Positions 1-6,745 of a DNA stretch of 9,559 nucleotides are shown one piece after another. Source of the stretch: UBA7803 sp041686955 (GTDB taxonomy: Bacteria; Pseudomonadota; Gammaproteobacteria; Pseudomonadales; Azotimanducaceae); contig JAWLCV010000107.1 in the NCBI GenBank assembly GCA_041686955.1, positions 1 through 9,559 on the forward strand, written 5' to 3'. Every line of letters starts with the position of its first letter. Positions within the stretch are counted from its first letter, which is position 1. Under the pieces are notes generated by a model that saw nothing but the letters and a program-made list of their open reading frames with translations, ran no database searches and was not told where the DNA came from. The position numbers and the translations under genes are program-made.

Positions 1-64
1 AAAGTTTTTGATATTGAATGCATGCCAGTGCTAGGATCGCGCCGTTACCGCAACCGAGACCCCC
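1..64 (+). promoter_or_regulatory. Partial upstream region of the SahR-ahcY operon
   Basis: The first 25 or so bases are clearly AT-richer than the coding DNA that follows and contain the direct repeat TTGA-TA-TTGA (positions 8-17), followed by the palindrome ATGCAT (18-23). This is a plausible place for the operon promoter and a regulator-binding site, because SahR-type regulators usually bind ahead of SAM-cycle genes. The -35 side would lie outside the window. I see no SAH-riboswitch-like structure. The operator idea is inference from position and composition. Confidence 0.3.
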
Positions 65-1036
65 GTGGCAGAACCCGCCCGCTCCATCGCCGGCCGAGAG
101 CCCGGCACGGCGGACTTCGATGAACTGGTCAGCGTCAGCCGGGCGGTTGGCGACGCCCTGCGCGCTAACGTGCTGCGGGTGCTCAAGGACGAGTCGTACG
201 CCGTCTCGGAGCTGTGTCGAATCCTCGACACGGCACAGCCAGCGCTCAGTCATCACCTCAAGGTGCTGCACCAGGCCCGCCTGGTGGTCAAGCGGCGGGA
301 CGGAAACGTCATCTTCTACCGGCGCGCGCCGGCACCGGCGCCCCTGCACGAGGCGCTCCTGGCGGCCATCGATCGGGTGGTGCTGCCGGCGTCTCAGCAG
401 CAGCACATCGACCAGGTGCACGAGGAACGCAGCCGGCGTAGTGAGGCTTTCTTCGCCGAGCATGCGGAGGACTTCGCCCGCAACCAGGCGCGCATCAGCG
501 ATGCCACCGTGTACGCCGCCAGCGTCATGGACATCGTCGACCGCCACGCTCTCGGTGCGGGCACTGCGCTGGACATCGGCCCCGGCGACGGAGAGCTGCT
601 CGAGCCCCTGGCCCGGCGCTTCCGCCGCGTGGTGGGTATCGACAGTACCCCGAAGATGCTGGCGCGCAGCGCGGCGCGGGCCTCCAGCCTCGGCAACGTG
701 CGGCTGATGCATCGCGATTTCGCCCGCCTGCCGGCGCAGCGGCGCTACCAGCTCGTCGTAGCAGCCATGGTGGTGCACCACCTGCCGTCACCACAGCAGT
801 TCTTCCATCACGCGGCCCGTCTGCTCGTGCACGAGGGCCTGCTGATCGTGGTGGAGCTCGCCCGTCACGACCACGAATGGGCGCGCTCGGCGTGCGGCGA
901 TCTCTGGCTCGGCTTCGAGCCCGCCGAGCTCACGGAATGGGCCGGCAAGGCCGGACTGTGCGCCGAGGAATCCCAGTTTCTGGCCCAGAAGAACGGCTTC
1001 CGGATCCAGATACACACTTACCAGAACCCACGATGA
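65..1036 (+). CDS. sahR: SahR-type ArsR-family regulator with fused SAM/SAH-binding methyltransferase domain
   Basis: This 323-residue protein joins an ArsR-like winged helix (about residues 20-90; recognition helix near 58-74, containing QPALSHHLKVLHQARLV) to a class I methyltransferase fold (about 125-320). Methyltransferase motif I is intact (LDIGPGDGELL, 169-179), an acidic ribose-binding residue follows (GIDSTP, D193), and a VVHHLPSP stretch lies at 236-243. The start is GTG: an in-frame TAG at 32-34 and the lack of other start codons before the HTH leave no better choice, although the Shine-Dalgarno is weak. It lies 9 bp before ahcY on the same strand, so the two are probably co-transcribed. 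Known of the family: SahR proteins with this architecture next to ahcY respond to S-adenosylhomocysteine and repress SAM-cycle genes. Inference: this protein senses SAH and controls ahcY and its own gene. A catalytic methyltransferase role is less likely but not excluded. Confidence 0.85.
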   Translation: MAEPARSIAGREPGTADFDELVSVSRAVGDALRANVLRVLKDESYAVSELCRILDTAQPALSHHLKVLHQARLVVKRRDGNVIFYRRAPAPAPLHEALLAAIDRVVLPASQQQHIDQVHEERSRRSEAFFAEHAEDFARNQARISDATVYAASVMDIVDRHALGAGTALDIGPGDGELLEPLARRFRRVVGIDSTPKMLARSAARASSLGNVRLMHRDFARLPAQRRYQLVVAAMVVHHLPSPQQFFHHAARLLVHEGLLIVVELARHDHEWARSACGDLWLGFEPAELTEWAGKAGLCAEESQFLAQKNGFRIQIHTYQNPR

Positions 1037-1045
1037 GGAGCACTC

Positions 1046-2407
1046 ATGGCTGACTACAAGGTCGCTGACATCAACCTGGCGGACTTCGGACGCAAGGAGA
1101 TCACCCTGGCCGAGAACGAGATGCCGGCGCTCATGGCCCTGCGGCGTAAATACGCGGCCGATCAACCTCTGAAGGGCGCGAAGATCATCGGCTGTATCCA
1201 CATGACCGTGCAGACGGCGGTGCTCATCGAAACCCTCACCCACCTCGGCGCGGAAGTCCGCTGGTCGTCGTGCAACATCTTCTCTACCCAGGATCACGCT
1301 GCCGCCGCCATGGCCGCGGCGGGGATCCCGGTCTTCGCCTGGAAAGGCGAGACGGAAGAGGAGTACTGGTGGTGCATCGAGCAGACCATCCTCAAGGACG
1401 GCAAGCCGTGGGACGCGAACCTGCTGCTGGATGACGGCGGCGATCTGACCGCCGTGCTGCACGACAAGTATCCCGAGGTCCTCGAGCACGTACACGGCAT
1501 CAGCGAGGAAACCACCACCGGCGTGCACCGGCTCTACGACATGATGAAGCAGGGCACCTTGAAGGTGCCGGCCGTGAACGTGAACGATTCGGTCACCAAA
1601 TCCAAGAACGACAACAAGTACGGCTGCCGGCACAGCCTGAACGACGCCATCAAGCGCGGCACCGACATGCTGCTGGCCGGCAAGCGCGCTCTGGTGATCG
1701 GCTACGGCGACGTGGGCAAGGGCTCGGCGGCCAGCCTGCGCCAGGAAGGGATGATCGTCCGGGTCACGGAGATCGACCCCATCTGCGCCATGCAGGCCTG
1801 CATGGACGGCTACGAGGTGGTCTCCCCGTACAAGGGCGGCAACAACACGGGCCGCCTGGAAGACGTGGACGAGCGGCTTCTCGGCGAGACCGACCTCATC
1901 GTCACCTGCACCGGCAACACCAACGTCTGCGACCGGAACATGCTGCAGACCCTGAAGGCGGGCGCGGTGGTCTGCAACATCGGCCATTTCGACAACGAGA
2001 TCGACACCGCCTACATGCGCGACCACTGGCGTTGGGACAAGGTGAAGGACCAGGTCCACCAGATCTTCCGCGGCGACGACCCCCACGATTACCTGATCCT
2101 GCTCTCCGAGGGACGCCTGGTGAACCTGGGCAACGCCATGGGCCACCCGTCCCGAATCATGGACGGATCCTTCGCCAATCAGGTGCTGGCGCAGATGCAC
2201 CTCTACGAGCAGCGCTGGGCGGATCAGCCGCCGAACCAGCGGGCCCCGATCACGGTGGAGGTGCTGCCGAAGAAGCTCGACGAAGAAGTGGCCGCCCTGA
2301 TGGTCCAGGGTTTCGGCGGTGTGATCACCACGTTGCGACCCGATCAGGCCGAGTACATCGGTGTGGATTCGGAGGGCCCGTTCAAGCCGGACTACTACAA
2401 GTACTAG
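1046..2407 (+). CDS. ahcY: S-adenosylhomocysteine hydrolase (adenosylhomocysteinase)
   Basis: This 453-residue cytosolic enzyme reversibly splits S-adenosylhomocysteine into adenosine and homocysteine, removing the product that inhibits methyltransferases and feeding methionine regeneration. It looks complete and is of normal family length. Visible signatures are the substrate-site HMTVQTA (H52 onward), LLLDDGGDLT (D129-D130 region), the catalytic NDSVTKSKNDNKYG segment (180-193, with K185 and D189 matching known catalytic residues), the NAD-binding loop GYGDVGKG (219-226), GNTNV, NIGHFDNEID and the conserved C-terminus KPDYYKY, which contributes K447 and Y451 to a neighbouring subunit's NAD site. 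The ATG has a good ribosome site, GAGGAG at 1035-1040, overlapping the stop codon of the upstream regulator, which suggests translational coupling. Its TAG stop overlaps the stop of the opposing gene. Confidence 0.98.
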   Translation: MADYKVADINLADFGRKEITLAENEMPALMALRRKYAADQPLKGAKIIGCIHMTVQTAVLIETLTHLGAEVRWSSCNIFSTQDHAAAAMAAAGIPVFAWKGETEEEYWWCIEQTILKDGKPWDANLLLDDGGDLTAVLHDKYPEVLEHVHGISEETTTGVHRLYDMMKQGTLKVPAVNVNDSVTKSKNDNKYGCRHSLNDAIKRGTDMLLAGKRALVIGYGDVGKGSAASLRQEGMIVRVTEIDPICAMQACMDGYEVVSPYKGGNNTGRLEDVDERLLGETDLIVTCTGNTNVCDRNMLQTLKAGAVVCNIGHFDNEIDTAYMRDHWRWDKVKDQVHQIFRGDDPHDYLILLSEGRLVNLGNAMGHPSRIMDGSFANQVLAQMHLYEQRWADQPPNQRAPITVEVLPKKLDEEVAALMVQGFGGVITTLRPDQAEYIGVDSEGPFKPDYYKY

Positions 2408-4170
2408 GATTCCGGCGCTGCGCGTTCCAGCGCTTCCACGAACGGCCCCAGGTGCCGCTGGTAATGCCGCCAGCGGCCCACGCCGCGGTCGTTGATCGCT
2501 TCGCGAACCTGCAGCTCGGAGAAGGTGAAGCTGGCATCAGCCTGGTCGTGAAACGCCAGGCACCGGGAGTCCCACTGCAGGCGGCAGAACTCGGCCATGC
2601 GGCGGCTCTGGGTTTCGGGCTCGCGCACCAGGGCTTCGTACTGCACGTCGAGCACGCGATCGGGCATGGTGGCCCGCCAGTGCCGGTGCAGCCGCTCTGA
2701 CAGCGCGTAGAAGTGACCGAGGGCGTTTAGATCACAGGCGTAGGCGTGGCCGTCCGGAAACGGTCGCGCATAGATGGATATGGCCACGTCTCTCGGATCT
2801 CGGTGCAGATAGATGATGGGCGCGTGGGGAAACAGGTGGGCGATCAGTCCCACGTGACGGAAATTGTGCGGCAGCTTGTCGGTGATCAACCGCGGCGTCC
2901 CGCCGGTGCGATGCCAGTAATCGTCCGCGAGCGTGCGCAGCTCGGTGGCGCTCAACTCTGCCGGATCCGGCATCCGGCCCCGCGCCCGCTCCCAGCGGTA
3001 GCGGGCGGCCACGAACTCCATGGCTTCGTTCTCACCCCCCGCTTCCACCCCGTCCAGCGAAGCCAGCATGCGCTCCACCAGCGTGGTGCCGGACCGCGGC
3101 ATGCCGAGCACGAATATGGGACCGGGTGATCCGGGCTCACCCAATGGACGGGGCTGCCGATCGAACAGCGCGATCAGCTCCGCGACCTCGGCTTCGGCCG
3201 CCGCCGCGTCGTAGCTCGCTCCCTGCTCCACGAGCAACGCCCGCTGCTCCCGGTTGCCGAGCTCGAACTGCGGGAACGCCTCCTCGTAGCGGTGAAGCCG
3301 CTCCAGCGCGTGGCCGGCAGTCAGCGCCAACAGGATCCGGTCTCGCGGCCGCTGGTCGATTTCCGAAGCCAACCGCCGGCACGTATGCGCCACCGTCTCG
3401 AGCGCTTCCGGCTCCCGCTCCAGCTCCACCCGCAGCCACCAGGCGTTGCCGAATCCCGGACGCAGCTCGGTAGCTCGTCGCAAGCGGGCCAGTGCCGCAT
3501 CGTAGTCTCCCGTCAACCGCGCACACCGGGCCGCAATCAATTGAGCATCGGCGCCGTCGGCCCCGAGCGCCATCGCCTGCTCCACGGCCACTGCAGCCGC
3601 CGCGGGCCGCCGGGCCATGAGCAGCAGATCCGCATAGGCGAGCCGATCCGTGGCGGTATCCGCCGAAAGCTGCAGGTAACGCTCGAAGGCCGGGATGGCT
3701 GTCGCGTAGTCTCGCACCCGCGCCGCCGCCGTGGCGAGCCGACGGTGTGCGTCCGCGTCTCCCGGGCGGGCGGCGGTGAGCTGGCGCAGGCACGCATGGG
3801 CGCCCGCCCAATCCTCCAACGCGGCGAGCTTTCGGCTGACGCGTGCGAGCATCTCCGCATCGCTCCCCGCGTGCCGCCCTGCCCGGCGGTAGCTCGCAGC
3901 GGCACCGCGGGCGTTGCCGGACCGCTCCTCGGCCAGGGCAAGATTGAAATGAATCTGCGGCACCGCGGGCAGCAACTGGGCAGCGCCGCGCAGGTGCTCG
4001 GCCGCCTCCGCGACCCTGCCCTGCTGCAGGAGAACCGTGCCGAGTCCGAACAGCGCATCGGCGTCATGGGGCGTCGAATGCAGGACGCCGAGGAACTGCT
4101 CGCGCGCCCGCTCGAGCTCTCCTGCTCTCAGACTCGCCTGAGCGGCGAGCAACGGATCTTGGCTCGTCAT
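2404..4170 (-). CDS. TPR-containing sulfotransferase family protein
   Basis: This 588-residue protein has two parts. Residues 1 to about 335 are tetratricopeptide-like helical pairs: recurring A/L/G patterns such as ALFGLGTVLLQQGRVAEAAEHL (from 39), FNLALAEERSGNARGAAASY and GDYDAALARLRRATELRPG. Residues about 350-580 are a sulfotransferase domain with the 5'-phosphosulfate loop FVLGMPRSGTTLVERML (353-369) and the 3'-phosphate motif HRDPRDVAIS (456-465), so PAPS binding looks intact. No signal peptide or membrane helix is visible, suggesting a cytoplasmic or peripheral enzyme whose TPRs could recruit a protein substrate. The substrate is unknown. The family includes tyrosylprotein- and carbohydrate-type enzymes, and the sequence does not decide between them. 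The ATG at 4168-4170 has no Shine-Dalgarno, but a -10-like TAGAAT lies only 8 nt upstream, so the mRNA may be leaderless. Confidence 0.9.
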   Translation of the reverse strand: MTSQDPLLAAQASLRAGELERAREQFLGVLHSTPHDADALFGLGTVLLQQGRVAEAAEHLRGAAQLLPAVPQIHFNLALAEERSGNARGAAASYRRAGRHAGSDAEMLARVSRKLAALEDWAGAHACLRQLTAARPGDADAHRRLATAAARVRDYATAIPAFERYLQLSADTATDRLAYADLLLMARRPAAAAVAVEQAMALGADGADAQLIAARCARLTGDYDAALARLRRATELRPGFGNAWWLRVELEREPEALETVAHTCRRLASEIDQRPRDRILLALTAGHALERLHRYEEAFPQFELGNREQRALLVEQGASYDAAAAEAEVAELIALFDRQPRPLGEPGSPGPIFVLGMPRSGTTLVERMLASLDGVEAGGENEAMEFVAARYRWERARGRMPDPAELSATELRTLADDYWHRTGGTPRLITDKLPHNFRHVGLIAHLFPHAPIIYLHRDPRDVAISIYARPFPDGHAYACDLNALGHFYALSERLHRHWRATMPDRVLDVQYEALVREPETQSRRMAEFCRLQWDSRCLAFHDQADASFTFSELQVREAINDRGVGRWRHYQRHLGPFVEALERAAPES

Positions 4171-4178
4171 GGGCGCGG

Positions 4179-4184
4179 ATTCTA
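4179..4184 (-). promoter_or_regulatory. Candidate -10 element (TAGAAT) for the TPR-sulfotransferase
   Basis: Reading on the minus strand, TAGAAT matches five of six bases of the sigma-70 -10 consensus and ends 8 nt before the ATG. Transcription would then begin at or next to the start codon, giving a leaderless transcript, which fits the missing Shine-Dalgarno. No convincing -35 hexamer is seen 16-18 bp further upstream, so this remains a candidate. Confidence 0.35.
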
Positions 4185-4221
4185 ACAGGCACGAGCAGAC
4201 GACCGGAGCCGGGCGCTGTAT

Positions 4222-4243
4222 GCTCGAGGGCTACAGCTCGAGC
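4222..4243. repeat. Inverted repeat GCTCGAG-N8-CTCGAGC in the divergent promoter region
   Basis: Two 7-base arms, 4222-4228 and 4237-4243, are exact reverse complements with an 8-base spacer. Because each arm contains the palindrome CTCGAG, the copies also read as direct repeats spaced 14 bp apart. The element ends 10 bp before the ATG at 4254 and lies between two divergent genes. It could be an operator or a 5'-UTR hairpin affecting translation of the plus-strand gene. Separately, GAGCCGG occurs at 4206-4212 and 4240-4246. Confidence 0.4.
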
Positions 4244-4253
4244 CGGTGATGCC

Positions 4254-5540
4254 ATGCTCACGTCCGACCGTCCTCTCATCGCCTACCTGGACTTCAAGAG
4301 CCCCTACGCGTACCTGGCGTGGGAGCCCACGGTCCACATGGCCCGGGAGCTGGGGATAGCCGTGGACTGGCGCCCGTTCGTGCTCGACATTCCGAGCTTT
4401 CTCGGATCGGCACGCCTCGACCGCAGCGGGCGGGTGGCAGAGGCGAACCGCAGCGCGGAGCAGTGGTCGGGGGTGAAGTATTCCTACTTCGACTGCAGGC
4501 GCTACGCCAATCTGCGCGGCCTGACCGTGAGAGGCACGGTCAAGATCTGGGACACGTCGCTGGCGGCCATCGGCATGCTGTGGGCGAAGCGACAGGGCGA
4601 CGCCATGCTCGAACGCTACGTCGCCGCCGTCTACGAGCCGTTCTGGAAACGCGAGCTCGACGTGGAAGACGTGGCCGAGATTCGTCGCATTCTCGAATCC
4701 GTGGGAGCCGACGTCGCAGGCTTCGAGGCATACGCACGGGGCCCGGGGGCTGAGGAGAACGCCATCCTGCAGCACGAAGCTTTCGACGCCGGGGTCTTCG
4801 GTGTTCCCACCTACGTTGTGAACGGCGAACTGTACTTCGGCCGCGAGCATCTGCCCCGGGTGCGCTGGCACCTCAGCGGCGAGCAGGGGCCGCCACCGGA
4901 CGTGGCGTATGCCGTTCCCGAAGGGGCGCATGTCGCACCCGCCGAGCGCCTGGAAGTGTGCATCGACTTCGCCAGCGCGCAGAGCTACCTGGCGTTGGCG
5001 GGAACGCTCCAGCTCGTGGCCGAGCTGGGGCTGCGCCCGGCCTGGCGGCCCCTGATCACGCCGCCGCAGAAGGCTCCGCCTCCGCCTCGCCCGGATGATG
5101 ATCGAGGCACCCGCCACCGCCGCTTCCGGGCCCGTTACACCACCCACGACATCCAGCGGTATGCGGCTCACGGGCTGCCGAACGTTCACGAGCGAACCGA
5201 CGGGCGGGTCGCGGCGCTCGGTCTGTTGTGGGTCGAGAAAGCGGCGCCCCAACGAACGGGTGACTACGTGGAGGCCGTGTTCGCGCGACTATGGCGCCGA
5301 AGCGCGCCCATCGGCCAGGTGGCAGCGGTCGAGGGCGTGATCCGTGACCTGGGGATGGATGCGACCGGCTTCGCTGATTACCGGGCCGGCGCCGGCCCCG
5401 AAGAGCTCGATGCGCTACAGGTCGAGCTGAAGGGCCAGGGGGTCATCTCCGCCCCCACTTACCTGCTCGACGGCGAGCCCTTCGTCGGACGGCAGCACCT
5501 GCCACTGATCGAAGCCCGGCTTCGAGCCGGCCGCGGTTGA
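4254..5540 (+). CDS. Tandem DsbA-family / HCCA-isomerase-like thioredoxin-fold protein (two fused domains)
   Basis: This 428-residue protein consists of two homologous halves of the DsbA/2-hydroxychromene-2-carboxylate isomerase (GST-kappa-like) type. Each half opens with a beta-strand and active-site loop: YLDFKSPYAYLA (11-22) and CIDFASAQSYLA (236-247). Each ends with the cis-proline region: GVPTYVVNGELYFGREHLP (183-201) and SAPTYLLDGEPFVGRQHLP (399-417). The first half keeps the Ser-Pro-Tyr loop (S16) seen in HCCA isomerases. The second keeps the Ser (S241) but replaces Pro-Tyr with Ala-Gln, and it carries a proline-rich, Asp/Arg-rich stretch at about 268-291. There is no CxxC, so a disulfide oxidoreductase role is unlikely, and no signal peptide, so it is probably cytosolic. 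Members of the family perform glutathione-dependent isomerisation or transfer. Substrate and pathway cannot be told from this context. The ATG is at 4254, with a weak ribosome site. Confidence 0.82.
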   Translation: MLTSDRPLIAYLDFKSPYAYLAWEPTVHMARELGIAVDWRPFVLDIPSFLGSARLDRSGRVAEANRSAEQWSGVKYSYFDCRRYANLRGLTVRGTVKIWDTSLAAIGMLWAKRQGDAMLERYVAAVYEPFWKRELDVEDVAEIRRILESVGADVAGFEAYARGPGAEENAILQHEAFDAGVFGVPTYVVNGELYFGREHLPRVRWHLSGEQGPPPDVAYAVPEGAHVAPAERLEVCIDFASAQSYLALAGTLQLVAELGLRPAWRPLITPPQKAPPPPRPDDDRGTRHRRFRARYTTHDIQRYAAHGLPNVHERTDGRVAALGLLWVEKAAPQRTGDYVEAVFARLWRRSAPIGQVAAVEGVIRDLGMDATGFADYRAGAGPEELDALQVELKGQGVISAPTYLLDGEPFVGRQHLPLIEARLRAGRG

Positions 5541-5598
5541 AGCCCGGTCCGGCCCGAATCCGTCATCGAACGAGGAGCGCCCCGCACCGTCCACAGCG

Positions 5599-5889
5599 TC
5601 AGCTGCTGCGCTGACTGCGAGCCTCCTGATATGCGGCCAGGCGCGCGTTGCCGATGCGCTCCACCGTCTCTTTCATGATTTCGTTGCTGCACTGCTCGAC
5701 ACCGCGCACGTTCAAGCCGATGAACTGGCCGCGGCAGTAACGATTGGCGGCGGACTCCAGCCGATTGTGAAGCTTCTCCATCCCCTCCGGCGTGCCGAGC
5801 TGCGCAGGAGAGTAATCGAACCGGAAATCTCCGGCCGCGGCGGCGGCGGAGAAGAACAGAGCGACAGCGAAGACAGGTACTGTTTTCAT
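5599..5889 (-). CDS. UrcA-family small secreted protein
   Basis: This protein of about 96 residues starts with a signal peptide: Lys-Thr, then a hydrophobic VPVFAVALFFSAAAAA stretch, with likely cleavage near the Ala-Ala-Gly-Asp junction. The mature part matches the UrcA family: FDYSPAQLGTPEGMEKLHNRL, then AANRYC, a second cysteine in VEQC, and a closing LAAYQEAR. The two cysteines probably form a periplasmic disulfide. The family's molecular function is not established; the founding member was noted for uranium-responsive expression. Two ATGs are adjacent (5890-5892 and 5887-5889). The Shine-Dalgarno GAGGAG (5895-5900) is 2 nt from the first and 5 nt from the second, so the second is preferred. 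The gene is convergent with the tandem thioredoxin-fold gene (58-bp gap, no terminator seen) and lies downstream of the 2OG oxygenase on the same strand. Confidence 0.85.
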   Translation of the reverse strand: MKTVPVFAVALFFSAAAAAGDFRFDYSPAQLGTPEGMEKLHNRLESAANRYCRGQFIGLNVRGVEQCSNEIMKETVERIGNARLAAYQEARSQRSS

Positions 5890-5911
5890 CATGACTCCTC
5901 GATTGGTTTTC

Positions 5912-5929
5912 GAACGGACCGCACCGTTC
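5912..5929. promoter_or_regulatory. Dyad GAACGG-N6-CCGTTC upstream of the UrcA gene
   Basis: Perfect 6-base inverted arms at 5912-5917 and 5924-5929 are centred about 30 bp ahead of the UrcA start and just upstream of its ribosome site. Arm length and spacing fit a dimeric repressor site or a small leader hairpin. No clear promoter hexamers can be assigned around it. Confidence 0.35.
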
Positions 5930-5983
5930 TCATTACCAAAGATGCGGGAGCACGAAGATTGGTCGCAGCAGACCCGTCCACGG

Positions 5984-6017
5984 TCACGAATCCGTGATGC
6001 GGTTCACCGGCAACCGC
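5984..6017 (-). terminator. Two adjacent hairpins after the 2OG oxygenase, possible terminator or processing element
   Basis: Three bases past the stop codon of the minus-strand oxygenase is a 6-bp stem with a 7-base loop (AACCGC 6012-6017 with GCGGTT 5999-6004). Right after it comes a 5-bp stem with a 4-base loop (TCACG 5984-5988 with CGTGA 5993-5997). Neither is followed by a T-run on the minus strand, so this is not a classic intrinsic terminator. It may stabilise the 3' end or assist a Rho-dependent stop ahead of the UrcA gene. Confidence 0.4.
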
Positions 6018-6020
6018 GAC

Positions 6021-6737
6021 TCAGCGGCTTCGGAACCAGCCCGTGATGGAGTAGCGGGCAGCTCCCGCGAAGGGGCTGACCATGGAAACCAGATGCGGCT
6101 GGGGAACGGCGATCAGGTTCAGAACGTTGAAGCGGGGCTTCAGCCCCACGGCAATGTCGCCCCGAAGGTCGATGAGCTGAAGATACCCGCCCCAGTCCGG
6201 CTGCCACTGGGAGGTCAGATTGTAGACGTACGCCACGTGCCAGGTTTCGTCGGGCGGGCTCTGATCGTTGTGCTGCCGCAGGAACTGCCCGGGCGCGTAC
6301 CGGGTGGCCTGGGCGTCCGCCTTGATGATCTGCCCGAACCCGGTCAGCGCGCGAACCAGGTCGAGCACGGGCTCGCTGTTCAAACCCTCGAGAAACTCGT
6401 TCAGCAGGGGCACTTCGTTCCACTGCTCGAGATACGCATCGAGTATGGGGTATGCGCCGTACGCGTACTGATAGCTCGAGCGGGCGCGGGCGTAGATCTC
6501 CCGGTCCAGCGCCTGGCGCTGAGCCGGCTCCATGGCCGCGAGCCGCTGCGCCCGAAGAAACCTGGCGCCGCCGTCGTAGTAGGCGAGGCCCCATGGTACC
6601 TCGCGCAGCAGACACTCCCGGAGCTGTCGCGCCTGCTCCACAGCGAACACGTCCGGCACCTGAAGATATCCGGTGGCCCGAAACCGACCCGCCAGGGTCG
6701 CCACGTCCAGGTTCGGATTCACCATCAGCTCCATCAC
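6021..6737 (-). CDS. 2OG-Fe(II) dioxygenase, prolyl-hydroxylase-like
   Basis: This 238-residue protein resembles predicted proline hydroxylases (the COG3751/2OG-FeII_Oxy type). Fe(II) ligands appear as H156-x-D158 (RQHNDQ) with distal H215 (PQPHLVS). R228, in the AARYSITGWF motif near the C-terminus, is the expected 2-oxoglutarate anchor. The double-stranded beta-helix core runs about 135-236, and residues 1-130 form a helical N-terminal extension. No signal peptide is visible, so it is probably cytosolic. Such enzymes hydroxylate protein side chains or small molecules; the substrate here is unknown. Three starts are possible: GTG 6737, ATG 6734 and ATG 6725. The Shine-Dalgarno GAGGGAG (6746-6752) is 8 nt from the GTG and 11 nt from the first ATG, favouring GTG or that ATG. 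A six-codon frame from 6754 ends in a TGA that overlaps these starts. The gene is divergent from SapC. Confidence 0.85.
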   Translation of the reverse strand: MMELMVNPNLDVATLAGRFRATGYLQVPDVFAVEQARQLRECLLREVPWGLAYYDGGARFLRAQRLAAMEPAQRQALDREIYARARSSYQYAYGAYPILDAYLEQWNEVPLLNEFLEGLNSEPVLDLVRALTGFGQIIKADAQATRYAPGQFLRQHNDQSPPDETWHVAYVYNLTSQWQPDWGGYLQLIDLRGDIAVGLKPRFNVLNLIAVPQPHLVSMVSPFAGAARYSITGWFRSR

Positions 6738-6745
6738 GCGGTCAT

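Noticed and set aside
1..64. SAH riboswitch ahead of the SAM-cycle operon
   Set aside because: No conserved riboswitch-like stems or core were recognised in the short leader, and the operon encodes a protein regulator that would fill this role.
18..707. Alternative ATG-started frame overlapping the regulator
   Set aside because: Its product is a Ser/Arg/Thr-rich out-of-frame translation; the frame starting at 65 gives a clear winged helix and methyltransferase fold.
788..2200. Long open frame of 470 codons on the minus strand opposite ahcY
   Set aside because: It lies antisense to an unmistakable ahcY, has low-complexity V/H/G/L-rich composition with no recognisable domain, and is typical of the spurious frames seen in high-GC DNA.
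3292..4185. Plus-strand frame of 297 codons opposite the TPR-sulfotransferase
   Set aside because: It is antisense to TPR coding, is R/G/P/Q-rich and has no recognisable domain.
4182..5252. Minus-strand frame of 356 codons opposite the tandem thioredoxin-fold gene
   Set aside because: The plus strand carries two clear homologous domains with conserved motifs; the minus-strand product shows no family signature.
5516..5530. Hairpin CCGGCT-TCG-AGCCGG near the end of the tandem thioredoxin-fold gene as a terminator
   Set aside because: It lies inside the coding sequence, has no T-run after it and could arise by chance in GC-rich DNA.
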